The notes beneath the pieces are model-generated. The model saw only the letters and a program-made list of their open reading frames with translations. It was not told the origin of the DNA and searched no databases. This document shows positions 18,967-28,289 of a stretch of 64,000 nucleotides of DNA, one piece after another (the first letter of the stretch is position 1; the number at the start of each line of letters is the position of its first letter). A program made the position numbers and the translations under genes. Source of the DNA: Halotia wernerae (lineage in GTDB: Bacteria; Cyanobacteriota; Cyanobacteriia; Cyanobacteriales; Nostocaceae); NCBI GenBank assembly GCA_034931985.1, contig JAYGHB010000107.1, positions 7,286 through 71,285 on the forward strand, read 5' to 3'.

Positions 18967-19605
18967 ATGTTAATCGACATTTTTCATGATACTGTTTGCC
19001 CCTGGTGTCGAATTGGTAAAAAGCATCTTTTTGATGCTCTGGCACAATGGCAATCAGAAACAGTACAAATCGACTGGCATCCTTTTCTTCTCGATGATAC
19101 TGTTCCTAATTCTGGGTATGAATTTCGTAGCTTTATGCAAACAAGAAAAAGTATTGGAGTTGAAGAACTTCAGTATATGTTTGACTATGCGCGACTAGTA
19201 GGGGAGGCTGCTGGAGTTAAGCTAGATTTTAATAAAATCCGTTTGGCTGTTAATACTAAACTTTCCCATCGATTAATTGCTTTAGCACCAAAAAACGTAA
19301 AAAACCATATTGTAGAAGCAATTTATCAAGCTTACTTTGAAGACGGTTTGAACATCGGAGATATTGATGTTTTGGTCACCATTGGTACAGCCTATCAAAT
19401 GGGTGCTATGGAATTACGATCGCAGTTAAATAATGATGTTGCAATTCAGGCAATTGTAGCTGAATCAACGTTAGTGCGATCGCATGGTATTACCAGTGTG
19501 CCTTTCTTTATTATCAACAACAAAGTTAAGGTGAATGGTTCTCACTCTGTTGAGGGTTTTCTCCAAGCTTTGAATACTGCTGCACTTCAGGATATAAAAA
19601 GATGA
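18967..19605 (+). CDS. DsbA-family (FrnE-like) thiol oxidoreductase
   Basis: A thioredoxin-fold protein of 212 aa. The CPWC active site lies at residues 11-14 (DTVCPWCRIG), and the cis-Pro loop is GITSVPFFIINN near residue 180. No signal peptide is seen, so it probably acts in the cytoplasm, unlike classical DsbA. It overlaps the eboD start by four bases. A dsbA gene occurs at this place in other scytonemin clusters; whether it serves scytonemin enzymes or a redox step of the pigment is unknown. Confidence 0.87.
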   Translation: MLIDIFHDTVCPWCRIGKKHLFDALAQWQSETVQIDWHPFLLDDTVPNSGYEFRSFMQTRKSIGVEELQYMFDYARLVGEAAGVKLDFNKIRLAVNTKLSHRLIALAPKNVKNHIVEAIYQAYFEDGLNIGDIDVLVTIGTAYQMGAMELRSQLNNDVAIQAIVAESTLVRSHGITSVPFFIINNKVKVNGSHSVEGFLQALNTAALQDIKR

Positions 19606-20777
19606 TATTAGATATTAGACAAAAAAAGACATTTAATTTACAACCAATCCATCAACGTGTTGCAGTCAGTTTTAACTATGAAGTTCACTTTACTAATAAT
19701 CTATTTGATCTGAAAAATACCACCTTGGCGCAAGTAATTACAGCCAATGGAGAGCAAAAACCAAAGCAGGTATTAGCAGTAGTCGATGCAGGGTTATTAA
19801 CGTTTTGTCCTGGTTTACTAAAGCAATTGACAGCTTATAGCAAGTTTTATGCAGAAGTAATCACACTGGCTACAGAACCGATGCTCGTTCCAGGTGGTGA
19901 AGCTGCAAAAAATGATCCCAATTTGATAGAACAAATCCATCAACAAATTGAAGCGGCTGGATTATGTCGCCACTCCTATATATTGGCGATTGGCGGTGGG
20001 GCTGTGCTGGATTTGGTAGGATATGCAGCCGCAACTGCTCACCGAGGGATTCGTCTAATCAGGATTCCGACGACGGTGTTAGCACAAAATGATTCCGGGG
20101 TGGGAGTCAAAAATGGTATCAATGCCTTTGATAAAAAGAATTTTCTCGGTACATTCGCCCCACCTTATGCAGTAATTAATGATTTTACCTTCTTGACAAG
20201 ATTAAGCGATCGCGATTGGCGTTCTGGGATTGCAGAGGCGCTGAAAGTATCTCTAATTAAAGATGCTAGCTTTTTTGATTTTATCCACAGCCATAGCGCC
20301 GACCTTGTCCGTCGAGATATGGATATTATGCAACAGCTGATTTATCGTTGCGCCCAACTACATCTAGAACATATTGCTAACAGTGGCGATGCTTTTGAAA
20401 TGGGTTCATCCCGTCCCTTAGATTTTGGTCATTGGGCGGCGCATAAACTGGAGCATTTGACGAACTACAGTTTACGTCATGGCGAAGCAGTGGCGATCGG
20501 TATTGCTTTGGATAGTACTTATTCTTATCTTTTAGGGCTGCTTGATGGCTCGGAGTGGCAACAAATACTACATACGTTGTCAGTATTGGGTTTCACTTTG
20601 TATTTGCCAGAGTTGGAAGATTTTCAGAGGGTGTTTCAGGGTTTAACTGAGTTCCGGGAACATTTAGGGGGAGAGTTAACTTTGACTTTGCTAGAAGGTG
20701 TTGGGAAGGGAGTTGAGGTTCATGAGGTGGATTTGTGTTTGTATAAGCAAGCTATTTCGTTGTTGGGGGGCGGATAA
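19602..20777 (+). CDS. eboD: EboD, 3-dehydroquinate-synthase-like sugar phosphate cyclase
   Basis: An AroB-superfamily protein of 391 aa with an N-terminal Rossmann part (VPGGEAAKND and GGGAVLDLVGYAAATAHRG are the NAD and substrate loops) and a C-terminal metal-binding helical part. The metal-site segment reads DFGHWAAHKLEHLTN ... RHGEAVAIG, where true 3-dehydroquinate synthases have GHTFGHAIE. That change, and placement right before eboE, argue for EboD rather than housekeeping AroB. The reaction is therefore uncertain: a related cyclitol-forming step is possible. Start ATG 19602 overlaps the dsbA-like gene. Confidence 0.82.
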   Translation: MILDIRQKKTFNLQPIHQRVAVSFNYEVHFTNNLFDLKNTTLAQVITANGEQKPKQVLAVVDAGLLTFCPGLLKQLTAYSKFYAEVITLATEPMLVPGGEAAKNDPNLIEQIHQQIEAAGLCRHSYILAIGGGAVLDLVGYAAATAHRGIRLIRIPTTVLAQNDSGVGVKNGINAFDKKNFLGTFAPPYAVINDFTFLTRLSDRDWRSGIAEALKVSLIKDASFFDFIHSHSADLVRRDMDIMQQLIYRCAQLHLEHIANSGDAFEMGSSRPLDFGHWAAHKLEHLTNYSLRHGEAVAIGIALDSTYSYLLGLLDGSEWQQILHTLSVLGFTLYLPELEDFQRVFQGLTEFREHLGGELTLTLLEGVGKGVEVHEVDLCLYKQAISLLGGG

Positions 20778-20783
20778 ATTTTC

Positions 20784-20874
20784 GGGCTACGCCCCGCTTC
20801 TCTAACACGCAAAGACGCAAAGGCGCAGAGAAGAAGGTAAGAGTGTGTCTTAGTGTCTTAGTGTCTTAGTGGTT
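20784..20874. repeat. dispersed repeat and tandem nonamers after eboD
   Basis: GGGCTACGCCCCGCTTC (a copy of the eboA-end repeat) is followed by CGCAAAGACGCAAAGGCGCAGAG and then by three tandem copies of a TGTCTTAG-type nonamer. This fills the 128 bp between eboD and eboE. Confidence 0.6.
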
Positions 20875-20905
20875 CAAGAAAAAAGCAAATTAAAGTGGGG
20901 AAAAT

Positions 20906-22150
20906 ATGAAGGTTGGAACTAATAATAATTTTCACTTGACTTACTGCACTAATGTTCATCCTGGGGAAAATTGGGATCAAGTTTTTGCTAATTTAAAGCA
21001 GTATATTCTACCTCTCAAAGAACGATTGGCATCTGGGAAATCTTTCGGGATTGGGTTACGTTTGGCTGAGGTAGCAGCTAGGGAGTTGTTAGAGGGGAAT
21101 GCTTTAGGTGAGTTTCAATTATGGTTGAGGGAAGAAGATTTATATGTGTTTACTTTGAATGGTTTTCCCTATGGACAATTTCATCACCAAGTTGTGAAAG
21201 ATCGAGTTTATACGCCGGATTGGTCACAGCAGGAACGATTGGATTATACTTTACAACTAACGAATATTTTGGCAGCGTTATTGCCTGATGAAACTGAAGG
21301 CAGTATTTCTACATTACCTTTATCTTATAAACCTTGGTACAAAGGCAATCAACTTGTTCAAGCATCCGTTATGGATAGTGCTAGTCTCCACATAGCGGAG
21401 GTTGTAGCTAGGATGATAGATATTTATGCTGAACAAGGAAAACTCCTACACCTGGATTTGGAACCTGAACCAGATGGATTAATTGAAAATGCTGCTGAAG
21501 TAATTGATTATTTCCAAATGCATTTACTACCTATTGGTGGAGCTTATTTAGCAAAACACTTAGGTATTTCGCAAATTGCGGCTGAAAATCATTTATTAAA
21601 TCATGTCCGTGTTTGTTACGACACTTGCCATTTTGCTGTTGAGTATGAAAATCCTATTGCAGTTTTCCAGCAATTTCAAGCAGCAGGGATTCAGATTGGT
21701 AAAATTCAAATTAGCGCTGCATTACAGGTGAATATACCAGACAGTGCCGAACAACGCCGTCAGCTAATAGAGCGATTAAATCCTTTTGCGGAATCGACGT
21801 ATTTACATCAAGTAATTGCTCGTGATCATTACGGGCGATCGCGTCATTATCGAGATTTAGAAACTGCTTTACCCAATCTCGAAGATACCATAGATCGTGA
21901 GTGGCGGATTCACTTTCATGTCCCGCTTTTTATCCGCGATTACCCACTGTTGCAATCTACCCAAGATGACATTATTACCGTATTGAATCTGCTAAAAAAT
22001 CGCCAAACTTGTACTCATCTAGAAATCGAAACCTACACTTGGGAAGTCTTACCAGAAGACATGAAACTCGATTTATCAGCATCAATTCAACGCGAGTATG
22101 AATGGGTACTATCCAAATTGTTAGCAAAATCCTTAGTTGCTAGTAATTAA
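20906..22150 (+). CDS. eboE: EboE, TIM-barrel protein of the ebo cluster
   Basis: A protein of 414 aa in the xylose-isomerase-like TIM-barrel superfamily, matching the EboE 'metabolite traffic' family. It begins NFHLTYCTNVHPGENWD and contains the barrel landmarks LHLDLEPEPDG (near residue 185), VRVCYDTCHFAVEYE (near residue 233) and IRDYPLLQSTQDDI, which provide likely metal ligands (E, D, H). No signal peptide is seen. It is part of the ebo set needed for precursor delivery to the periplasm; the chemical step is not known. Confidence 0.87.
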   Translation: MKVGTNNNFHLTYCTNVHPGENWDQVFANLKQYILPLKERLASGKSFGIGLRLAEVAARELLEGNALGEFQLWLREEDLYVFTLNGFPYGQFHHQVVKDRVYTPDWSQQERLDYTLQLTNILAALLPDETEGSISTLPLSYKPWYKGNQLVQASVMDSASLHIAEVVARMIDIYAEQGKLLHLDLEPEPDGLIENAAEVIDYFQMHLLPIGGAYLAKHLGISQIAAENHLLNHVRVCYDTCHFAVEYENPIAVFQQFQAAGIQIGKIQISAALQVNIPDSAEQRRQLIERLNPFAESTYLHQVIARDHYGRSRHYRDLETALPNLEDTIDREWRIHFHVPLFIRDYPLLQSTQDDIITVLNLLKNRQTCTHLEIETYTWEVLPEDMKLDLSASIQREYEWVLSKLLAKSLVASN

Positions 22151-22243
22151 TCACAAAAATTTTAATTATAAAAGTCTCTATTTCCTTTCTTGGCGCTCTT
22201 GGCGGCTTGGCGGTTCGATAGGCTTTACTCTTAATTAGTTTCC

Positions 22244-23638
22244 ATGCAAAAAACTGTTGTTCTCAACGTAGTCGGCTTAACACCCAGCCTTTTAGGTAAA
22301 CACACACCCTTTCTTTCTAGCTGGGCAAAAAAAGGACAAGTCGCCCCCATTACACCCATATTACCTGCTGTAACCTGCACAGCCCAAGCAACTTATCTCA
22401 CAGGAAAATTACCCAGCGAACATGGAATTGTCGCTAATGGTTGGTACTTTCGAGATGAGTGTGAAATTAAATTTTGGCGACAGTCTAATCAACTCGTCCA
22501 AACTCCCAAACTGTGGGAAATGGCGAAAGCGCTAGATCCTAACTTCACCTGCGCCAACTTGTTTTGGTGGTACAACATGTACTCATCGGTAGACTATGCA
22601 GTTACCCCCAGACCGATGTATCCAGCGGATGGGCGGAAAATTCCTGATATTTACACACAACCGGGGAATTTGCGATCGCAACTGCAAGCTGAACTCGGTC
22701 AATTTCCTTTGTTCAATTTCTGGGGGCCTAACACATCTATTCGTGCTACCCAATGGATTGCAGATGCAGCCAAGTGGATTGAAGAACGCCATAACCCCAC
22801 GCTATCACTCGTTTATTTACCACATCTTGACTACTGTTTACAAAAATTTGGCCCTGATGTCAATAAAGTAGCTGAGGATTTACAAGCAATTGATACGGTT
22901 TGTGGCGATTTGATTCAATACTACGAAAATCGCGGCGCTGAAGTTATTGTTTTATCAGAATACGGAATTACATCAGTATCCCAACCAGTTCACCTCAATC
23001 GGATGTTGCGAGAAAAAGGCTTGCTAACGGTACGTGAAGAACTAGGACGAGAATTATTAGATGCTGGTGCTAGTAAAGCTTTTGCTGTCGCGGATCATCA
23101 ACTTGCCCATATTTATGTCAATGATCCATTTTATATTCCGAAAGTGCGATCGCTTTTAGAAGAGACTGAAGGAGTTGCATACGTTTTAGATGATACCAAA
23201 AAATCAGCTTATGGTTTAGCTCATTCTAGATCGGGAGAATTAATCGCAGTCGCTCAACCTGATGCTTGGTTTACTTATTATTATTGGCTTGATGATCGCC
23301 ACGCCCCCGATTTTGCCAACACTGTCGATATTCACCGCAAACCTGGTTATGATCCGGTAGAACTTTTTATTGACCCCAAAATTAAATTTCCCAAAGCAAA
23401 AGTTGGACTCAAGCTTTTAAAGAAACAACTAGGGTTTCGCTATTTGATGGATGTTATTCCTTTGGATGCTTCTTTAGTGAGTGGTTCTCACGGTTGTCTT
23501 CCGCCTTCTCTTGCTGAGGGGCCGTTATTGATTACCAATCAATCTCACTTGTTAAACACTAATTCAATCCAAGCAAGTGATGTTTGTCAATTAATTTTGG
23601 GAAATTTAAGTAAGTCGGCTGGAATAAACATTCCCTAA
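22244..23638 (+). CDS. eboF: EboF, nucleotide pyrophosphatase/phosphodiesterase-like protein
   Basis: An alkaline-phosphatase-superfamily protein of 464 aa. The nucleophile Thr lies in PAVTCTAQATYLTGKLPSEHG (near residue 46). Metal-binding Asp/His positions follow in YLPHLDYCLQKFGPD, VADHQLAHI, DDRHAPDFA and VSGSHGCLPP. The enzyme probably hydrolyses a phosphodiester or diphosphate bond, which suits a pathway containing a UbiA-like prenyl step. No signal peptide is seen. It closes the ebo block; 536 bp without a gene follow. Confidence 0.86.
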   Translation: MQKTVVLNVVGLTPSLLGKHTPFLSSWAKKGQVAPITPILPAVTCTAQATYLTGKLPSEHGIVANGWYFRDECEIKFWRQSNQLVQTPKLWEMAKALDPNFTCANLFWWYNMYSSVDYAVTPRPMYPADGRKIPDIYTQPGNLRSQLQAELGQFPLFNFWGPNTSIRATQWIADAAKWIEERHNPTLSLVYLPHLDYCLQKFGPDVNKVAEDLQAIDTVCGDLIQYYENRGAEVIVLSEYGITSVSQPVHLNRMLREKGLLTVREELGRELLDAGASKAFAVADHQLAHIYVNDPFYIPKVRSLLEETEGVAYVLDDTKKSAYGLAHSRSGELIAVAQPDAWFTYYYWLDDRHAPDFANTVDIHRKPGYDPVELFIDPKIKFPKAKVGLKLLKKQLGFRYLMDVIPLDASLVSGSHGCLPPSLAEGPLLITNQSHLLNTNSIQASDVCQLILGNLSKSAGINIP

Positions 23639-23863
23639 AGATATTTTTTATATATCCATAGGAAGAGGCGGTAATTGTAAGTTAGAATTTTGTAACTTGT
23701 ACTAAAAAAGCGTCACAAAGAACGAATAAATTGACACCTCAATCTAAAAAATTATCAATGTGTTACCTGCATGATGTTTAGTACAATTTAATTATCAAAA
23801 GCACAAGTTTTTTAATTACTATTTTAAAAAGAATATCTGGATGAGGACAATTCATAGACTAAT

Positions 23864-23992
23864 ACCATTCAGTTAAGGATAATTGTAGGTTGGTTAGAGC
23901 CTAAGCGTTACCCAGCAAAGCCGTGATAATGTTGGGTTTTGTTCCTCAACCCAACCTACGCAAAATCAGGTTTTCAACTCTAACTGAACCGT
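23864..23992. mobile_element. MITE-like element between eboF and trpE
   Basis: Inverted ends ACCATTCAGTTA (left) and, in reverse complement, ACGGTTCAGTTA (right) bound about 129 bp. Just inside lie GTAGGTTGG and its complement CCAACCTAC, so the whole unit folds on itself. It has no ORF. The rest of the 536-bp gap shows nothing I can name, though it must supply any separate trp promoter. Confidence 0.6.
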
Positions 23993-24174
23993 CTTGAATT
24001 ATAGACTTATTGCGAAAGTTTCAGGTTATAAATAATTAACTGCCGATGTATGCTGATAATCACTTATGCAAGAAGTCTTGTAGTTAGATTGATATCTAAT
24101 TGTCTTGATTCCCAAATGAATTATTAATTATAGTTAATGGCTTTTGACTAATAACTATTGCAGAGAATTTATCT

Positions 24175-26370
24175 ATGATCGTTGATTCTCATTCCTATAC
24201 AACCCTTGGTAATGTTCGGATTTCTCGCTCCATCACAGAAGTTAAGATGGAAACTGCCCTTGAAGAAATTCTATTCTACTTAAATTCTCAACGTGGTGGT
24301 TTGCTCAATAGTAGTTATGAATATCCAGGAAGATATAAGAGATGGGCGATTGGATTTGTCAATCCGCCATTAGAATTGACAACGAAAGAAAGTAGTTTCA
24401 CACTAACAGCCCTGAATGATCGCGGTCAGTTTTTTTTACCTTTACTTTTAGAGAAACTATCACAATCACAACAAGTTCAGGATGTCAACCAAGCGAAAAA
24501 TTGCATCACAGGATTGGTTAAACCTACCAAACAATTCTTTGCTGAAGAAGAACGCAGTAAACAACCTTCGGCATTTACAGTTGTGCGGAAAATTCTCCAT
24601 ATATTCTCTAGTCACGAAGACGAACATCTAGGATTATATGGTGCGTTTGGTTATGATTTAGTTTTTCAGTTTGAACCAATTACCCAATGTTTAGAACGTT
24701 CTCCAGATCAGCGGGATTTACTACTTTATCTACCTGATGAATTAATAATAGTTGACTACTATCAGCAACGCGCATTTTGTCTGCAATACGAATTTGAAAC
24801 AGAGTATGGCAGTACTTGTAATTTGCCTAGAGTCGGTGAATCGATTGATTATCGCGGCAAACGTCTAATTCCTGATAAAATTGCTGACCATAAAGTAGGC
24901 GAGTATGCCAAGCAGCAAGTTGAAACTGCTCTTGATTATTTCCGCCGAGGCGATTTATTTGAAGTAGTTCCGAGTCAAAGTTTTTTTGCGGCTTGTGAAG
25001 AGGAACCCAGCAAATTATTTGAAACTTTAAAGCAAATCAATCCTAGTCCTTATGGATTTATTTTTAACTTAGGTGGAGAATACATCATTGGTGCATCTCC
25101 AGAAATGTTTGTGCGAGTTGAGGGTAAGCGTGTAGAAACTTGTCCGATTAGTGGCACTATTACTCGTGGACAAGATGCCATTGATGATGCTGTGCAGATT
25201 CGTCAGTTACTCAATTCACACAAAGATGAAGCTGAGTTGACCATGTGTACAGACGTTGATCGCAACGACAAATCACGGATTTGTGAACCTGGTTCAGTAC
25301 AAGTGATTGGTCGTCGCCAGATTGAATTGTACAGTCACTTGATCCATACAGTCGATCATGTCGAAGGTATATTGCGATCGCAATTTGATGCTTTAGATGC
25401 GTTTCTCAGTCATACTTGGGCAGTGACAGTCACCGGCGCACCCAAAAGAGCCGCCATAGAATTTATTGAACAGCACGAACGCAGCGCCCGACGTTGGTAT
25501 GGTGGAGCAGTTGGCTATTTAAACTTCAACGGCAATTTAAACACTGGCTTAATCTTGCGGACAATTCGGTTACAAGATGCGATCGCCGAAGTGCGAGTTG
25601 GTGCTACAGTCCTTTATGATTCCATACCCCAAGCCGAAGAACAAGAAACCATAACCAAAGCTGCGGCTTTATTTGAAACGATTCGTCGCGTCAAGCAAAC
25701 AAGCGATCGCACTCCTATACAATTAAGTCAAAGCGTCCCAAATGTAGAATCTGGCAAACGTATCTTACTAATAGATCACGAAGACTCTTTTGTGCATACA
25801 CTAGCCAACTACATCCGCCAAACAGGTGCAAGCGTCAAAACCTTACGTCATGGCTTTTGCGAATCACTGTTTGATACAGAACGCCCTGATTTAGTCGTCT
25901 TGTCTCCTGGCCCTGGTAGACCAAGTGATTTTCGAGTTCCAGAGATTGTTCACGCTTGTATTCGTCGCCAAATTCCCATTTTTGGAGTTTGTTTAGGGCT
26001 ACAAGGCATCGTCGAGGCTTTTGGTGGAGAACTTGGAGTTCTCAACTATCCCCAACATGGTAAATCCTCGCGGATTTTCGTCACCGACTCAGATTCTGTT
26101 CTCTTTCAGGACTTACCAGAATCCTTTACAGTCGGTAGATATCACTCATTGTTTGCCATCCCCCAACAGCTACCAAGAGAACTGAATGTTACAGCGATTT
26201 CTGATGACGACGTAATTATGGCCATAGAACATCAGACACTTCCAATTGCTGCTGTGCAGTTTCATCCAGAATCCATCATGACCTTAACTGGAAAAGTTGG
26301 TTTGGCAATGATTAAAAATGTGGTACATAAATATACACAAACTAAAGAGTTGATTGGGCATGGGGCATAG
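24175..26370 (+). CDS. trpE: fused anthranilate synthase TrpE-TrpG
   Basis: Converts chorismate and glutamine to anthranilate, the first step of tryptophan synthesis. The 731-aa chain joins a TrpE synthase (about residues 1-515; landmarks GDLFEVVPSQSF, PYGFIFNLGGEYIIGASPE, VTGAPKRAAIEFI) to a class I glutamine amidotransferase (from about residue 527, LLIDHEDSFVHTLANY). The amidotransferase triad is visible: Cys in FGVCLGLQG (near residue 604) and His/Glu in AVQFHPESIM. Such fusions are known from other bacteria and from scytonemin clusters. It heads the trpE-C-A-B-D set that feeds tryptophan to ScyB. Confidence 0.94.
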   Translation: MIVDSHSYTTLGNVRISRSITEVKMETALEEILFYLNSQRGGLLNSSYEYPGRYKRWAIGFVNPPLELTTKESSFTLTALNDRGQFFLPLLLEKLSQSQQVQDVNQAKNCITGLVKPTKQFFAEEERSKQPSAFTVVRKILHIFSSHEDEHLGLYGAFGYDLVFQFEPITQCLERSPDQRDLLLYLPDELIIVDYYQQRAFCLQYEFETEYGSTCNLPRVGESIDYRGKRLIPDKIADHKVGEYAKQQVETALDYFRRGDLFEVVPSQSFFAACEEEPSKLFETLKQINPSPYGFIFNLGGEYIIGASPEMFVRVEGKRVETCPISGTITRGQDAIDDAVQIRQLLNSHKDEAELTMCTDVDRNDKSRICEPGSVQVIGRRQIELYSHLIHTVDHVEGILRSQFDALDAFLSHTWAVTVTGAPKRAAIEFIEQHERSARRWYGGAVGYLNFNGNLNTGLILRTIRLQDAIAEVRVGATVLYDSIPQAEEQETITKAAALFETIRRVKQTSDRTPIQLSQSVPNVESGKRILLIDHEDSFVHTLANYIRQTGASVKTLRHGFCESLFDTERPDLVVLSPGPGRPSDFRVPEIVHACIRRQIPIFGVCLGLQGIVEAFGGELGVLNYPQHGKSSRIFVTDSDSVLFQDLPESFTVGRYHSLFAIPQQLPRELNVTAISDDDVIMAIEHQTLPIAAVQFHPESIMTLTGKVGLAMIKNVVHKYTQTKELIGHGA

Positions 26371-26385
26371 GGCAGAAAAAAGTCA

Positions 26386-26420
26386 AAAGTCAAAAGTCAA
26401 AAGTCAAAAGTCAAAAAATT
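26386..26420. repeat. short tandemly repeated heptamer (AAAAGTC)
   Basis: Five consecutive AAAAGTC heptamers lie between trpE and trpC. Heptameric tandem repeats of this kind are a hallmark of heterocystous cyanobacterial genomes. No function is seen. Confidence 0.85.
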
Positions 26421-26486
26421 ATTTCTTGTCTTCTCTGCTCCTCTGCGTTCCCTGCCTCCCCTGCTCTCCACTCCTTCTTCCAATTT

Positions 26487-27314
26487 ATGATCAACAAAAT
26501 TGCTCCTCCTAGCCATATTCTTGAAGAAATTGTGCGGTATAAAAAGCAGGAAGTTGCCCAAATGCAGCAAGCACTGCCTTTAACTTCTTTGCAAAATAAG
26601 TTAAATTCTGCTGCGCCTGTGCGAAATTTCTTGACTGCTTTGCAACAAAATTTTAGTAAACCTAGCTTAATTGCCGAAGTTAAAAAAGCGTCACCCAGTC
26701 GTGGAGTGATCCGAGAGGATTTTGATCCAGTAGCGATCGCCCAAGCTTATGAACGAGGTGGCGCGGCTTGTCTATCGATTTTGACTGACGAGAAGTTTTT
26801 TCAAGGCAGTTTTGTTAATCTGCGGACTGTGCGTAAGCAAGTTGGATTGCCTCTACTGTGTAAGGAGTTCATCATTGACCCTTATCAAATTTATTTAGCA
26901 CGAACATCTGGCGCTGATGCGGTATTGTTGATTGCTGCTATCTTAAGCGATCAAGAACTCCAGGACTTTTTGCAGGTGATTCACGATTTAGGCATGAATG
27001 CGCTGGTAGAAGTCCATACTATTGCTGAACTAGATCGGGTGCTGAAACTTAAAGACATACATTTAGTAGGAATCAACAACCGGAATCTAGACAATTTTAC
27101 AGTTGATTTAGTCACAACCCAGCTACTTTTGGCACAGCGACAGAAACAAATGCAAAGCATGGGAATTACCGTCGTCAGTGAGTCAGGATTGTATACACCC
27201 GCTGACTTATCTCTTGTCGCTGAGGCTGGGGCGCGTGCGGTTTTAGTAGGAGAATCTTTAATTAAGCAAAGCGATATAGAGCAAGCAGTGCGTAATCTTT
27301 TGAGTCTTGTTTAA
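26487..27314 (+). CDS. trpC: indole-3-glycerol-phosphate synthase
   Basis: A TIM-barrel enzyme of 275 aa that closes the indole ring from CdRP. The catalytic Lys and phosphate site are in LIAEVKKASPSRGVI (near residue 62); further landmarks are LCKEFIIDPYQIY, LVGINNRNLDNF and VVSESGLY. It follows trpE by 116 bp, a gap largely filled by tandem heptamers and a pyrimidine-rich repeat. It is a pathway-dedicated copy within the scytonemin neighbourhood. Confidence 0.94.
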   Translation: MINKIAPPSHILEEIVRYKKQEVAQMQQALPLTSLQNKLNSAAPVRNFLTALQQNFSKPSLIAEVKKASPSRGVIREDFDPVAIAQAYERGGAACLSILTDEKFFQGSFVNLRTVRKQVGLPLLCKEFIIDPYQIYLARTSGADAVLLIAAILSDQELQDFLQVIHDLGMNALVEVHTIAELDRVLKLKDIHLVGINNRNLDNFTVDLVTTQLLLAQRQKQMQSMGITVVSESGLYTPADLSLVAEAGARAVLVGESLIKQSDIEQAVRNLLSLV

Positions 27315-27380
27315 ATTCGTAGCAAATTAAATTTGATAAAACTCTGCGTTTAAGAAATTAATCATTAACTATTTTTCAAA

Positions 27381-28208
27381 ATGACATCTATCTCCGCTTA
27401 CTTTCAAACATTACGCCAGCAACAACAATGTGCTTTGATTCCCTTTATCACCGCTGGCGATCCTGACTTAGAAACCACCGCCGAAGCTTTACGCATCTTA
27501 GATCGCAATGGTGCTGATTTGATCGAGTTGGGCGTTCCCTACTCCGATCCCTTAGCAGATGGGCCAGTAATTCAAGCCGCCGCCACTCGCGCTTTGCAAA
27601 GAGGCACAAAATTAGAGCCAATTCTCCAGATGTTGGAAACCGTCAGTCCTACCCTGAAAGCACCAATTATCTTATTTACTTACTACAACCCCATCTTGCA
27701 CCGAGGTATAAAAACATTTTTAACCCAAATTGTTGCCGCTGGAGTGCAAGGATTAGTAGTACCAGATTTACCCCTAGAAGAAGCAGAACAATTAATACAG
27801 ACTGCTGCCTCTTTGGGAATCGAAGTAATTTTACTCGTAGCGCCTACCAGTTCTCAAGATCGGATTATTGCGATCGCTCGTAAATCTCAGGGATTTATCT
27901 ATCTAGTGAGTGTAACAGGTGTAACAGGTGTCCGCGCTCAAATCCAAGACCGTGTAAAGCATTTAATCACAGACTTACGCAGCGTTACCGACAAACCCAT
28001 CGGCGTTGGTTTTGGCATCTCAGGAGCAGAACAAGCACATCAAATCAGAGAATGGGGTGCAGACGCAGTAATTGTTGGTAGCGCCTTCGTCAAACGCCTC
28101 GCCCAAGGTACTCCCACCCAAGGACTACAAGCCCTAGAACAACTTTGTCAAGAACTCAAAACAGCAATTACCCCCGCATCCCTGCAACAAATTGTTTCCG
28201 CCAAATAA
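27381..28208 (+). CDS. trpA: tryptophan synthase alpha subunit
   Basis: A TIM-barrel protein of 275 aa that releases indole from indole-3-glycerol phosphate. The catalytic Glu is in DLIELGVPYSDPLADGPVIQ (near residue 50) and the catalytic Asp in GLVVPDLPLEE; the phosphate loop is GVGFGISGAEQ. It normally forms a complex with TrpB, whose gene follows after 81 bp. In N. punctiforme a tyrosinase gene (tyrP) has been described within this trp stretch; none is found here. Confidence 0.94.
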   Translation: MTSISAYFQTLRQQQQCALIPFITAGDPDLETTAEALRILDRNGADLIELGVPYSDPLADGPVIQAAATRALQRGTKLEPILQMLETVSPTLKAPIILFTYYNPILHRGIKTFLTQIVAAGVQGLVVPDLPLEEAEQLIQTAASLGIEVILLVAPTSSQDRIIAIARKSQGFIYLVSVTGVTGVRAQIQDRVKHLITDLRSVTDKPIGVGFGISGAEQAHQIREWGADAVIVGSAFVKRLAQGTPTQGLQALEQLCQELKTAITPASLQQIVSAK

Positions 28209-28289
28209 AACTCTGCGTCACTTCGCGTTTACTTTGCGCCCCTTTGCGTTTAAAAACTCTAATCTCAAAAATATCAAGGATTTTAACCA

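Noticed and set aside
23639..24174. Tryptophan attenuator or leader peptide before trpE
   Set aside because: No Trp-rich short ORF and no terminator/antiterminator pair were seen; the palindrome there is a MITE-like element.
26386..26420. Possible CRISPR array (regular repeats)
   Set aside because: The period is seven bases with no spacers; it is a tandem heptamer typical of Nostoc.
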